Made by a program: the position numbers and the translations under genes. A stretch of 64,000 nucleotides of DNA, from positions 496,001 through 560,000 of the forward strand of contig NZ_JACHJU010000002.1 in the NCBI RefSeq assembly GCF_014203795.1, given 5' to 3'. This stretch comes from Streptosporangium album (lineage in GTDB: Bacteria > Actinomycetota > Actinomycetes > Streptosporangiales > Streptosporangiaceae). Of the stretch, positions 13,845-22,686 are shown piece by piece (within the stretch, counting starts at the first letter, position 1; each line of letters opens with the position of its first letter). The notes below the pieces were generated by a model. It was not told the origin of the DNA. It was given only the letters and a program-made list of their open reading frames with translations, and did not search any database.

Positions 13845-15566
13845 GTGAAATCTGCAGCACTGGGACCGCGGAACCGTACGACGGCACTCCGGGAGATGAG
13901 CGAGAACACCTACGACGTGCTCGTCATCGGCGGCGGGATCGTCGGCGCCGGAGCAGCGCTCGACGCGGTGTCCCGCGGCCTGTCGGTCGCGCTGATCGAG
14001 GCCCGGGACTGGGCGTCCGGCAGTTCGAGCCGGTCCAGCAAACTGATCCACGGCGGCCTGCGCTATCTCGAACAGCTGGACTTCCGGCTCGTCCGGGAGG
14101 CGCTCAAGGAGCGCCACCTGTTGCTCACCCGGCTGGCCCCCCATCTCGTCCACCCCGTCCCGTTCCTCTTCCCGCTCACGCACCGGATCTGGGAACGGTT
14201 CTACATCGGGGCCGGCATGACTCTGTACGACGTCCTGGGCGGCCTGCGCTCCGTCGTCCCCCGCCACAGGTATCTCAACCGCCGCCGCGCCCTGCAGGAG
14301 GCGCCCGGTCTGCGCTCCGACGCGCTCATCGGGGCGTTGCAGTACTTCGACGGGCAGACCGACGACGCGCGGATGACCCTGGCGGTCGTGCGGACGGCCG
14401 CGGCATACGGTGCCGTCGTCGCCAGCCGGGCACGCGCGACCGAACTGCTCCGCGAGGGGGAGCGCGTCACCGGGGCACGCGTGCTGGATATGGAGAGCGG
14501 CCAGGAGATCACCGTGCGCGCCCGTCAGGTGATCAGCGCCACCGGCGTCTGGACCGACCAGGTCCTGGAGATGGCCGGCGTCGGGGGAACCCCCACCGTG
14601 AAGCCGTCGAAGGGCGTCCACATCGTCGTGCCGCGCGAGGCGATCGACCTCCGCGGCGCCATGATCCTCCGGACCGAGAACAGCGTGCTCTTCGTGATCC
14701 CGTGGGGACGGTACTGGGTCATCGGGACCACGGACACGCAGTGGAGCCTCGACCAGGACCACCCCGTGGCGAGCCGCGCCGACATCGACTACCTGCTCGA
14801 CCACATCAACACGGTGCTGCGCCGGCCGCTGACCCGCGACGACATCGAAGGCGTGTACGCGGGGCTCCGCCCCCTGATCTCCGGCAACGCCGCGAACACC
14901 GCGAAGCTCTCGCGCGAGCACCTGGTCGCGGCTCCTGTCCCGGGCCTCGTGATCGTCGCCGGCGGTAAGTACACCACCTACCGGGTGATGGCCAAGGACG
15001 CCGTCGACATGGCGGTGCGGGATCTCGGCGACGCCGTACCGGAGTCCGTCACCGAGCGGGTGCCGCTCCTCGGCGCGACCGGGTACGGAGCGCAGTGGAA
15101 CCGCCGGCGCCGCCTCGCGGCGCGCTCCGGGCTGAGCGTCCTCACCGTGGAGCGCCTCCTGCGCCGCTACGGCTCGGACGTCGACGAGGTGCTGGACCTC
15201 CTCGCCGCCGACCCCACCCTGGGGCAGCCGATCCACGGAGCCCCGAGCTACCTGAGGGCCGAGGTCGTCTACGCGGCGTCGCACGAGCAGGCGCTGCACC
15301 TGGAGGACGTGCTGGTCCGTCGCACCCACATCTCCATCGAGGAACGGGACCGGGGGCTGGCCGCCGTGTCCGAGGTGACCGCCCTCATGGCCCCGGTCCT
15401 GGACTGGGACGACCACACGCTGCGGCGTGAAACGGAGAACTACCGGCTGCACGTCGAGGCGGAGCTCGCCGCGGAGAGACAACCCGACGACGTCACGGCC
15501 GAGGTGATCCTGCACGACGTCCCGGAGCCGCCGGCCTTCTCCGGCGCCGCCGACACGAGCCTTTAG
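13845..15566 (+). CDS. glpD: Aerobic glycerol-3-phosphate dehydrogenase
   Basis: 573 residues from GTG 13845, after GAGAGGAA. The FAD-binding dinucleotide fold is plain at about residues 22-50 (YDVLVIGGGIVGAGAALDA, then a conserved acidic end). SSSRSSKLIHGGLRYLEQ is the GlpD signature. The C-terminal alpha-helical GlpD domain starts near residue 405. The enzyme oxidises glycerol-3-phosphate to dihydroxyacetone phosphate at the membrane and passes electrons to menaquinone. It probably shares a transcript with glpF. Glycerol kinase, needed between the two steps, must lie elsewhere. Confidence 0.95.
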   Translation: MKSAALGPRNRTTALREMSENTYDVLVIGGGIVGAGAALDAVSRGLSVALIEARDWASGSSSRSSKLIHGGLRYLEQLDFRLVREALKERHLLLTRLAPHLVHPVPFLFPLTHRIWERFYIGAGMTLYDVLGGLRSVVPRHRYLNRRRALQEAPGLRSDALIGALQYFDGQTDDARMTLAVVRTAAAYGAVVASRARATELLREGERVTGARVLDMESGQEITVRARQVISATGVWTDQVLEMAGVGGTPTVKPSKGVHIVVPREAIDLRGAMILRTENSVLFVIPWGRYWVIGTTDTQWSLDQDHPVASRADIDYLLDHINTVLRRPLTRDDIEGVYAGLRPLISGNAANTAKLSREHLVAAPVPGLVIVAGGKYTTYRVMAKDAVDMAVRDLGDAVPESVTERVPLLGATGYGAQWNRRRRLAARSGLSVLTVERLLRRYGSDVDEVLDLLAADPTLGQPIHGAPSYLRAEVVYAASHEQALHLEDVLVRRTHISIEERDRGLAAVSEVTALMAPVLDWDDHTLRRETENYRLHVEAELAAERQPDDVTAEVILHDVPEPPAFSGAADTSL

Positions 15567-15706
15567 CGTTCCGCCGCGCCGGAGCCCTTCCCCGCCGTCC
15601 CGACGCTCCGCTCGGCGGCCCGGACGCCGCCGTCATGATCGGTGTCCGTGAACACGACCCCGGCGGGCACCGTAAGGTGGGGTCCCAATTGCCGGGCTCG
15701 GAGTCG

Positions 15707-17209
15707 ATGGCGGGGATCGTGGGCGGTTGGGAACGGACGCCGGTCGTGCTGGCCGGCCGGTATCGGCTGGAGGAGCTGATCGGCCGGGGCGGGACGGGGG
15801 AGGTGTGGCGTGGTCATGACCTGCGACCGGGCTGGCCGGTAGCGGTCAAGATCCTGTCGCCGGAGGTGCGGGACATCTCGATGCGCGAGCGGTTCGCCCG
15901 GGAGGCGCGGACCGCCGCGCGCGTCGTCCACCTCAACGTGGTGACGGTGTTCGACGTGGGCGAGCACGAGGGCCGGCCGTTCCTGGTGATGGAGCTGCTG
16001 GCCGGTCGCGACCTCGCCACCGAGCTGGCCGAGAACGGGCCGCTGAGCATCTCCGCGATGTGCCGCCTGGCGGGGCAGGTCGCGGCCGGGCTGGATGCCG
16101 CGCACCGGGCCGGGGTTGTCCACCGCGACGTCAAACCGGCCAACCTGCATCAGAGCGCGGACGGCGTGCTCAAGGTGGTCGACTTCGGGACGGCCCGGGT
16201 CGCGACCGAGGCCGCGATGCGGATGACCTCCGTCGGAAGCGTCATCGGCACGGCCGCCTACCTGTCACCCGAGCAGATTCTCGGTGAGCCGGGGACCGCG
16301 GCCTCTGACCTGTACGCGCTTGGCTGCGTCTGTTACGAGCTGCTGTGCGGGCGTCCTCCGTTCACCGGTCCGGCGCCGCAACTGATCTCCCAGCACGTGC
16401 ACGACCTTCCCGACCCGCCGAGCCGGTATCGCCCGGACATCCCGGTGGAGCTGGAACGGCTGGTGCTGGCCCTGCTGGAGAAGGATCCCGCCGCGCGGCC
16501 GGCCAGCGGGGAGATCGTCCGCCGGGCACTGACCGAGATCGCCCACCGGGTGGCGTCACACGCCAGAGACCGTGCGAGAGACACCGCGGTGTTCCACCCG
16601 GCGGAGTCCGTCCCGGTGCCGTCGGCGTGGACGGCGAAGATTACGGCGGGCCGTCTCAGGGAGCGCCTGCCGGGGCGCAACGCCGGGATCGCACTGGGTG
16701 CGGCGGGCGTGGTCGCCGCGGTCATGGCGGCGGCCGTGTGGACATCCGCCCCCTCGGACCCGTCGGGGCGGGCCGCCGCCGCGATCCCCTCGGAAACGCC
16801 GTCCGCGGTGCCGTCCCCGGCCGCCTCGCGGACCGTGCCGGCGTCCCCGTCCCCGCCCCCCGGCCGGACCGCGCCGCCACGATCGGACCCGGGAGGATGG
16901 CGGGCGCGCCTGCTGGCCCTGAGCCGTGCCGTCAGCGACCAGGAGCGCCAGGGCGGCATCGACTCCAAGCTGGCCCGCAAGATCCGCGAGAAGATCTCCA
17001 AAGTCGGCAGGAAGATCGAGGAAGGCGACGGCAAGGGCGCCCGTGACGAGCTGCTCGGGATCGGCCGCGAGCTGGTCAAGGCGCGGGGCAAGGGGGAACT
17101 CGCCTCCGAGGGGCCGCTCACCGCCTTCCTGCGTGACTCCGGGCTCGACCTCGCATCGGGCGGCGACCACCGGCCCGGCAAGGGCGACAAGGACGATAGG
17201 GACGACTAG
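15707..17209 (+). CDS. Membrane-anchored Ser/Thr protein kinase
   Basis: About 500 residues from ATG 15707 (an upstream ATG at 15635 would add 24 residues). The kinase domain spans roughly residues 18-285: glycine loop LIGRGGTGEVWRG, Lys in VAVKIL, catalytic loop GVVHRDVKPAN, metal loop VVDFGTA, and YLSPEQ in place of APE. All catalytic residues are kept. A single TM helix (GIALGAAGVVAAVMAAAVW) at about 325-345 is followed by an extracellular Pro/Ser/Thr-rich linker and a roughly 85-residue Lys/Glu-rich helical domain. This is the PknB-type layout with a sensor domain that is not PASTA. The outer domain is unfamiliar; it may sense a wall or solute signal. Confidence 0.92.
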   Translation: MAGIVGGWERTPVVLAGRYRLEELIGRGGTGEVWRGHDLRPGWPVAVKILSPEVRDISMRERFAREARTAARVVHLNVVTVFDVGEHEGRPFLVMELLAGRDLATELAENGPLSISAMCRLAGQVAAGLDAAHRAGVVHRDVKPANLHQSADGVLKVVDFGTARVATEAAMRMTSVGSVIGTAAYLSPEQILGEPGTAASDLYALGCVCYELLCGRPPFTGPAPQLISQHVHDLPDPPSRYRPDIPVELERLVLALLEKDPAARPASGEIVRRALTEIAHRVASHARDRARDTAVFHPAESVPVPSAWTAKITAGRLRERLPGRNAGIALGAAGVVAAVMAAAVWTSAPSDPSGRAAAAIPSETPSAVPSPAASRTVPASPSPPPGRTAPPRSDPGGWRARLLALSRAVSDQERQGGIDSKLARKIREKISKVGRKIEEGDGKGARDELLGIGRELVKARGKGELASEGPLTAFLRDSGLDLASGGDHRPGKGDKDDRDD

Positions 17210-17279
17210 GACATTTCTCTGGAGGGAGGTCCCAGGGTGCCGGTGGCATGACCGGAGCTTCCTGGGTAACTCCTCATGT

Positions 17280-17996
17280 ATGACTTCACCGACAGAGAAT
17301 CCGCTGGCGGATTTCGACCCTTTCGACATCTTCGACACCGAGGCGGCCCGCCTGGACCGCCACTTCTCCGACCTCGGCGAGGAGGGCTGGAACCGCCCCT
17401 CCCGGTGCGCCGGCTGGTCGGTGCGGGACGTGCTGGCCCACCTGGCAGGGGAGGAGCTGTACAACCACGCCTGCCTGGACGGCGACCTCAAGGGGTTCTC
17501 CGCGACGCTCGAACGTGAGGGCGTCACCGGCGGTTACAACGGTTTCAACGACTGGTGCGTACGGCGTCGCCGTGACGTGCCCGTCGAGGAGGTGCTCTGG
17601 GAGTGGCGGCGCGCGAACGGGGAGACGCGTGAGCGCATGCGCGCGCTCGGCCGCGACGCGGAGCTGCAGACCATGGCCGGGCCGTACCCGGTGGGCCTGC
17701 AGGCCTTCCACTACGACTCCGAGTACGCCGCCCACGCCGACGACGTGGGAGCCCCCGTGCCGGACGGCGAGGCGGACGAGCGGGCCCGGTGGCGGGCCGA
17801 GGTGGCGACGTTCGTGCTGGGGGAGCAGGACTCCAAGGCGCAGGTCGAGATGACCGCCGAGCGGGTCTGGGTGCACGCGTTCGGCATGAGCGAGCAACTC
17901 CCCGTCTCCACCTTCGTCGAGGCAACGGTCGGCCGGCTGCCGGACGGCCACCCGCTCGACCGCAGGCTCAAGGCCGCGCTGCGCTGCCTGGCCTGA
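17280..17996 (+). CDS. Maleylpyruvate isomerase N-terminal domain (DinB/MDMPI) protein
   Basis: 238 residues from ATG 17280. The first 110 residues fit the mycothiol-dependent MDMPI/DinB-like four-helix fold, with WNRPSRCAGWSVRDVLAHLAGEELYNH holding the metal-binding His of the 'CxGWxVxDxxAHL' motif. The region after residue 130 (HYDSEYAAHADDVG) includes the second metal His seen in this superfamily. Members use a divalent metal and mycothiol in thiol transfer or isomerisation, though most are uncharacterised. No strong ribosome binding site precedes the start. It lies 70 bp after the kinase gene. Confidence 0.85.
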   Translation: MTSPTENPLADFDPFDIFDTEAARLDRHFSDLGEEGWNRPSRCAGWSVRDVLAHLAGEELYNHACLDGDLKGFSATLEREGVTGGYNGFNDWCVRRRRDVPVEEVLWEWRRANGETRERMRALGRDAELQTMAGPYPVGLQAFHYDSEYAAHADDVGAPVPDGEADERARWRAEVATFVLGEQDSKAQVEMTAERVWVHAFGMSEQLPVSTFVEATVGRLPDGHPLDRRLKAALRCLA

Positions 17997-18356
17997 GTCC
18001 CCCGGCCAACCCCAAGTGGATCGCCCTCATGATCGCGGGCACCGCCGGACCGTCGGTCATCCGCGAGGTGGTGGCCGACTCCACACGGATGGAGCGGACG
18101 GACAGGCGCGCCCGACCGGCGGCGTCGGCTGGAAAGCCATCCCGGCACCGCCGTCCACGGCAGCCGCCGAGTGCCACTGACATTTACCTTGGCGTTCGAC
18201 GCCTCCGTTCGCGAGGGCAGGGGTTACTTACTACTACCGTGAATGAAGCTAATTTTCTAGAGGTTATGACAGAAAGAAATTTTCTTCCCGTCCCTTATTG
18301 ACCGGAACGACTCTTCATCGGGAAGCTTTTGAGCACAGTCGAGGCGAAAGGACCCG
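17997..18356. other. 360-bp gap with AT-rich promoter region for the GNAT/PIG-L/ABC operon
   Basis: The first 180 bp are GC-rich and hold no gene I can support. From about 18180 the sequence becomes markedly AT-rich, the usual sign of a regulatory region in this genome. An imperfect palindrome of GAAAG and CTTCC halves around AAATTTT lies near 18270-18288. A TTGACC at 18298 has no convincing -10 partner. This region probably drives the eight-cistron run starting at 18357. Confidence 0.45.
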
Positions 18357-19331
18357 ATGGTGACGGTCACTGTGCGCGCTTTTGCCCGAGGAGACGAGTC
18401 CTCCTTGCTCGATGGGTGGAACCGGAGCCTCCCCGCCGATCCCACGACGGCCCGCTGGTTGCGGGACTGCGTGCTTCTCGATCCCAACTTCGACCCGGCC
18501 GGGTTGCGTGTCGCCGTCCTGGCCGGTGAGGTCGTGGGGGCCGCCTACGCCGTACGGCGGCTGACCCCGCTCGCCGGGACGGACCTCGATCCGGAGACCG
18601 GCTGGATCCCCTTCTTCTTCGTCGCCCCCGAGCACCGCGGCGGCGGCCTCGGCCGCAGACTGCTCCGGGAGGCGCTGGACTTCCTCCGCGAGGACGGCCG
18701 CAGCCAGGTCGACTTCGCCTCCTACACGCCGAATTACGTCCTGCCCGGAATCGATCCGCAGGCCTATCCCGACGGCCACCGGCTCCTGACGGACCTCGGT
18801 TTCACGACGCTCTACTCACCGGTGGCCATGGACCGCGGCCTGGTCGGCTACGTCACGCCGGACGAGGTCCACGAGCTCCGGGCCAGGCGGGCCGGTGAAG
18901 GTTACGACTTCCGCAGCCCGCAGGACGGGGAGCTGCCCGAGCTGATCCGGTTCGCCGCCGACGTCTTCAACCCCGACTGGGGCGAGGCGCTCAGGAACGC
19001 CGTCCTCGGCGGCATCCCCCGCGAGCGCATCCTGATCGCCCGCAGGGACGGGATCGTGGGGTTCGCGATGCATGGGGCCTACCGCGGCGTCCCCGAGCGG
19101 TTCGGCCCGTTCGGCGTCGACCCCGCCGAGCGCGGCACCGGGCTCGGCAAGATCCTGCTGCACGCCACGATGACCCGGATGCGCGCCGAGGGACTGCACT
19201 CGTCGTGGTTCCTGTGGACCGGCGAGGCCAGCCCCGCGGGCCACCTGTACACGAAGGCCGGTTACTCGGTCACCAGGAGATTCCACGTCATGAGGTGGCG
19301 GGCGGAGGAGCGCGGCGAGGTCACCGGCTGA
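18357..19331 (+). CDS. Tandem-GNAT acetyltransferase
   Basis: 324 residues from ATG 18357, after AAAGGA. Two GNAT folds are visible. The first has the acetyl-CoA loop FVAPEHRGGGLGRRLL at about 84-100. The second has FGVDPAERGTGLGKILLHA at about 244-262, then SSWFLWTG and a typical C-terminal beta-bulge strand. It should acetylate, or bind, an amine substrate with acetyl-CoA. Its place at the head of a transporter operon and 23 bp before a PIG-L protein suggests that the two act on the amino group of the imported compound. This is inference; the acceptor is not known. Confidence 0.88.
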   Translation: MVTVTVRAFARGDESSLLDGWNRSLPADPTTARWLRDCVLLDPNFDPAGLRVAVLAGEVVGAAYAVRRLTPLAGTDLDPETGWIPFFFVAPEHRGGGLGRRLLREALDFLREDGRSQVDFASYTPNYVLPGIDPQAYPDGHRLLTDLGFTTLYSPVAMDRGLVGYVTPDEVHELRARRAGEGYDFRSPQDGELPELIRFAADVFNPDWGEALRNAVLGGIPRERILIARRDGIVGFAMHGAYRGVPERFGPFGVDPAERGTGLGKILLHATMTRMRAEGLHSSWFLWTGEASPAGHLYTKAGYSVTRRFHVMRWRAEERGEVTG

Positions 19332-19354
19332 CAGGGCACGGCTTAGGAGGACGC

Positions 19355-20065
19355 ATGACCCATGTTCTGGCCATCGGCGCCCACGCGGGCGACATGGACC
19401 TGACGGCGGGCGCCGTACTCGCCCAGCACGTCCAGGCGGGAGACCAGGCCACCCTGCTGCACCTGACGCTCGGCGAACGGGGCCACCCCCGGATACCCGT
19501 CGCCGAGTACGCCGAGCAGAAACGGGACGAGGCGGAAGGTTTCGCGGCGGCGATCGGCGCGGGCGTCCGGTTCCTCGACTACGAGGACGGCCTGCTCCCC
19601 GAGGACGAGGACGTCAAGATGCGGGTCGGCGACCTGATCAGGGAGCTGCGGCCGGACGTCATCCTGACGCACTGGAGCGAGAGCATCCACAAGGACCACG
19701 CCCGCACCCACCGCATCGTGCTGGACGCCCGCTTCTACGGCGGGCTCCGGACCCTGGAACGCGAGCTGCCCGCGTACTGGGCGGGAGAGCTCTACTACGC
19801 CGACAACTGGGAGGACGCCGAGGGCTACCGGCCCGACGTCTCCGTCGAGCTGACCGAGGAGGCCTACGAGGTCTGGTCGCGGGCCATCACCGGTTACGCG
19901 TTCGCCCGCGGCGAGACCTACGGCTTCCCCTACGTCGACTACTACCGCGCCCTCACGATCGTGCGCGGGGCCCCCGCCGGGGTCCGGCGGGCGCAGGCGT
20001 TCGCGGCGCCCAAGGGCTCCCGCGACCTCCGGACACGCTTCTTCGGAAAGGGAACCGCCGCATGA
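19355..20065 (+). CDS. PIG-L/LmbE-family protein with altered metal motif
   Basis: 236 residues from ATG 19355, after a perfect TTAGGAGG. The fold is PIG-L (N-acetylglucosaminyl deacetylase family), but the usual AHPDDE is AHAGDM (His10 to Met14). By alignment with MshB, the zinc ligands His13 and Asp16 are kept as His10 and Asp13, while catalytic Asp15 is replaced by Gly12. A distal HKDH (112-115) matches the usual HPDH. Asp15 of MshB is the general base, so either another residue (for example Asp15 here) serves or the reaction differs. The gene overlaps the following lipoprotein by 4 bp (ATGA). It likely trims an N-acyl group from the imported molecule; this is inference. Confidence 0.85.
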   Translation: MTHVLAIGAHAGDMDLTAGAVLAQHVQAGDQATLLHLTLGERGHPRIPVAEYAEQKRDEAEGFAAAIGAGVRFLDYEDGLLPEDEDVKMRVGDLIRELRPDVILTHWSESIHKDHARTHRIVLDARFYGGLRTLERELPAYWAGELYYADNWEDAEGYRPDVSVELTEEAYEVWSRAITGYAFARGETYGFPYVDYYRALTIVRGAPAGVRRAQAFAAPKGSRDLRTRFFGKGTAA

Positions 20066-21711
20066 CCTCGCACCGCCGACAACGATCCCGCACCCCGATA
20101 CGCCTCCTGCCGGCCGCGCTCGTGGCCGCCCTGGTCCTGGCCGGCTGCTCCGGCGCGCCCCCGGAGAGGGGAGCCGCCGCCGGAGACGCCCCTCCGCTCG
20201 TGATCCACGCCATCGACGCCGGTTCCTTCCAGGAGGACTTCAACCCCTTTCACCTCGAAGGGGTGAACTTAGGCAGCACCGGGATGATCTACGAGACGCT
20301 GGAGTTCATCAACAAGCTCAAGCCCGGCGAGAGCACCCCCTGGCTGGCCACCGGGCACGAATGGTCCGACAAGGGCAAGACCCTGACCCTCACCCTGCGC
20401 CAGGGGGTGAAGTGGACCGACGGCACGCCGTTCACCGCCGACGATGTGGCCTTCACCTTCGACACGCTGAAGAAGCACCCCGAGCTCAACACGGCAGCCC
20501 TCGACCTGAAGGGCACCACGGTGCTCGCCCCCGACAAGGTCGAGATCGACTTCGGCTCGACGTCGTACGCCAAGTTGTACAACATCACCGGCAACCGGCC
20601 GATCGTGGCCAAGCACCTGTTCGAGAAGGAGAACCCGGTCACCTTCACCAATCCCAAGCCGGTCGGCACCGGGCCGTACATGCTCTCGTCGTTCTCCTCC
20701 CAGCTCTACGAGATGAAGAAGAATCCCGCCTACTGGCAGCCGGGCAAGCCCGTGGTGCCGACCCTGCGCTTCCCGGCCTACACCGCCAACGCCGTGCAGA
20801 CCGGGCTGCAGCAGGGGGAGATCGACTGGGCCGGCGCCTTCGTGCCCGACATCGACAAGATCTACGTCCAGGGACAGCCGGAGACCAACAAGTACTACTT
20901 CCCGCCCGAGGGGCTGGTCTCGCTCTATCTCAACCTGACCAAGCCGGCCTTCGCCAAGCCCGAGGTACGGCAGGCGATCAGCCTCGCGGTCGACCGGGAT
21001 CGGATCGTCAAGGTCGCCGAACGCGGCTACACCACCGTGGCGCACCCGAGCGGCGTGTCGATGCCGGGCGGTGACGCCTACCTGCCGCCCGAGCACAAGG
21101 ACGCCGCATACTCCGTCGACGTGGAGAAGGCCAAGCAGTTGCTCCAGCAGTCGGGCGTGGAGTCGTCCGAGCTGTCCTTCACGCTGCTGGTGCCCTCTCC
21201 CTTCACCGACTGGGTGAACGCCGCCCAGCTCATCCGGGAGGACCTGGCCAAGATCGGGATCAAGGTCGAGACGCGGGGCGTGGCCTTCCAGGACTGGGTC
21301 TCCAAGGTCGGCAAGGGCACCTACGACATGACGATCCGCGGCACGCCCGGTGGGCCCACCCCGTACCTCACGCTGCGCACGCTGCTCGACGGAGGCCTGG
21401 CCAAGCCGGTCGGGACCTCGACCTCGGGCAACTACGAGCGCTGGAAGGACGGGGAGACCGACAGGCTGATCGCCGACTACACCGCGACCGACGACCAGGC
21501 CGCGCAGGAGCGGGCCGTCCAGGGGCTCGGAAAGATCATGGTGGAGAAGGTCCCCGTCCTCCCGCTGTTCTACAGCCCCTCCTGGGCCCAGTACCGCACC
21601 GACAAGTACGTCGGCTGGCCCAGCGAGCAGGATCCGTACGCGATGCCCTCGCCGTACACCTCACCCGACGCGGCGGTGGTCCTGCTCCACCTCCGGCCGG
21701 CGGGCACGTGA
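20062..21711 (+). CDS. ABC importer substrate-binding lipoprotein (SBP family 5), system A
   Basis: 549 residues. A basic N-terminus leads to a lipobox VLAGC with Cys29, so it is a membrane-anchored lipoprotein outside the cell. The body is SBP_bac_5 (peptide/nickel/oligosaccharide): LTLRQGVKWTDGTPFTADDV is the family signature, with EVRQAISLAVDRDRIV later. The N-terminal FQEDFNPFHLEG and general layout recall the cellobiose/oligosaccharide branch rather than peptide binders, a weak impression from memory. Start ATG 20062 overlaps the PIG-L stop. It delivers ligand to the two permeases that follow. Confidence 0.92.
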   Translation: MTSHRRQRSRTPIRLLPAALVAALVLAGCSGAPPERGAAAGDAPPLVIHAIDAGSFQEDFNPFHLEGVNLGSTGMIYETLEFINKLKPGESTPWLATGHEWSDKGKTLTLTLRQGVKWTDGTPFTADDVAFTFDTLKKHPELNTAALDLKGTTVLAPDKVEIDFGSTSYAKLYNITGNRPIVAKHLFEKENPVTFTNPKPVGTGPYMLSSFSSQLYEMKKNPAYWQPGKPVVPTLRFPAYTANAVQTGLQQGEIDWAGAFVPDIDKIYVQGQPETNKYYFPPEGLVSLYLNLTKPAFAKPEVRQAISLAVDRDRIVKVAERGYTTVAHPSGVSMPGGDAYLPPEHKDAAYSVDVEKAKQLLQQSGVESSELSFTLLVPSPFTDWVNAAQLIREDLAKIGIKVETRGVAFQDWVSKVGKGTYDMTIRGTPGGPTPYLTLRTLLDGGLAKPVGTSTSGNYERWKDGETDRLIADYTATDDQAAQERAVQGLGKIMVEKVPVLPLFYSPSWAQYRTDKYVGWPSEQDPYAMPSPYTSPDAAVVLLHLRPAGT

Positions 21712-22685
21712 GGTTCCTCGCCAGGCGGCTCGGGTTCTACCTCCTGACGGCCTGGGCCGCCGTCACCCTCAACTTCCTCATCCCCCGGCTGATGCCGGGG
21801 GACCCGGTCGACCTGCTGGTGGCCCGGCTGAAGGGCAACGTCGACCCGGCCGCGATCGACGCGATGAAGCGCGCGTTCGGGATCAGCGACGCCGGCGTCT
21901 GGCAGCAGTACCTCGACTACCTGGGGAACCTGCTCCACGGCGAGCTGGGCCGGTCGATCACGTTCTTCCCCGCCGAGGTGTCCACGATCATCGCCGGCAG
22001 CCTGCCGTGGACGATCGGCCTGGTCGGGGTCGCCACCCTGCTCAGCTATCTGCTGGGCACCTTCCTCGGCGTGATCGTCGCGTGGAAGCGGGGGAGCTGG
22101 CTCGACGGGGTGCTGCCCGCCACCACGTTCATGCACGCCGTGCCGTACTTCTGGGTGGCCCTGGCGCTGGTGTTCGTCTTCGGCGTGACGCTGCGGTGGT
22201 TCCCGGTGAGCCGCGCCTACGGCCTGGACGTCATGCCCGCCTTCGACGGCCCGTTCGTGTCGAGCGTGCTCTACCACGCGGCGCTGCCGGCCATCACGAT
22301 CGTGATCGCCTCGATGGCCGACCGCATCCTCGGGATGCGCAACGTCATGGTCACCACGCTGGGTGAGGACTACGTGGTGATGGCCGAGGCCAAGGGGCTC
22401 ACCAGCCGCCGGGTCATGTGGGCCTACGCCGCCCGCAACGCGATCCTGCCCAACATCACCAGCTTCGCCCTGTCGCTCGGGTTCGTGGTCGGCGGCTCGG
22501 TGCTCACCGAGATCGTCTTCTCCTATCCGGGCATCGGCTCGATGCTGCTCAAGGGGGTGGAGAACGAGGACTTCCCGCTGATGCAGGGCATCTTCCTGGT
22601 CATCTCGCTGGCGGTGCTGGCCGCCAACCTCCTCGCGGACCTGGCCTACGTCGTGCTCGACCCCCGCACCCGGCAGGAGGCCTGA
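21708..22685 (+). CDS. ABC importer permease, DppB type, system A
   Basis: 325 residues from GTG 21708, overlapping the binding-protein stop by 4 bp. TM1 lies in FLARRLGFYLLTAWAAVTL with the DppB-family 'IPRLMPGDPVD' after it. Six membrane segments are expected. The EAA loop that docks with the ATPase is YVVMAEAKGLTSRRVMW. It forms the translocation pore together with the next gene product in the cytoplasmic membrane. Confidence 0.93.
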   Translation: MRFLARRLGFYLLTAWAAVTLNFLIPRLMPGDPVDLLVARLKGNVDPAAIDAMKRAFGISDAGVWQQYLDYLGNLLHGELGRSITFFPAEVSTIIAGSLPWTIGLVGVATLLSYLLGTFLGVIVAWKRGSWLDGVLPATTFMHAVPYFWVALALVFVFGVTLRWFPVSRAYGLDVMPAFDGPFVSSVLYHAALPAITIVIASMADRILGMRNVMVTTLGEDYVVMAEAKGLTSRRVMWAYAARNAILPNITSFALSLGFVVGGSVLTEIVFSYPGIGSMLLKGVENEDFPLMQGIFLVISLAVLAANLLADLAYVVLDPRTRQEA

Positions 22686-22686
22686 C

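Noticed and set aside
17997-18301. Plus-strand frame after the MDMPI-like gene (WIALMIAGTAGPSVIREVV...)
   Set aside because: It has no start with a ribosome binding site, no recognisable family, and dissolves into the AT-rich promoter region.
18298-18330. TTGACC as a -35 box for the GNAT/PIG-L operon
   Set aside because: No acceptable -10 sequence lies 16-19 bp downstream.
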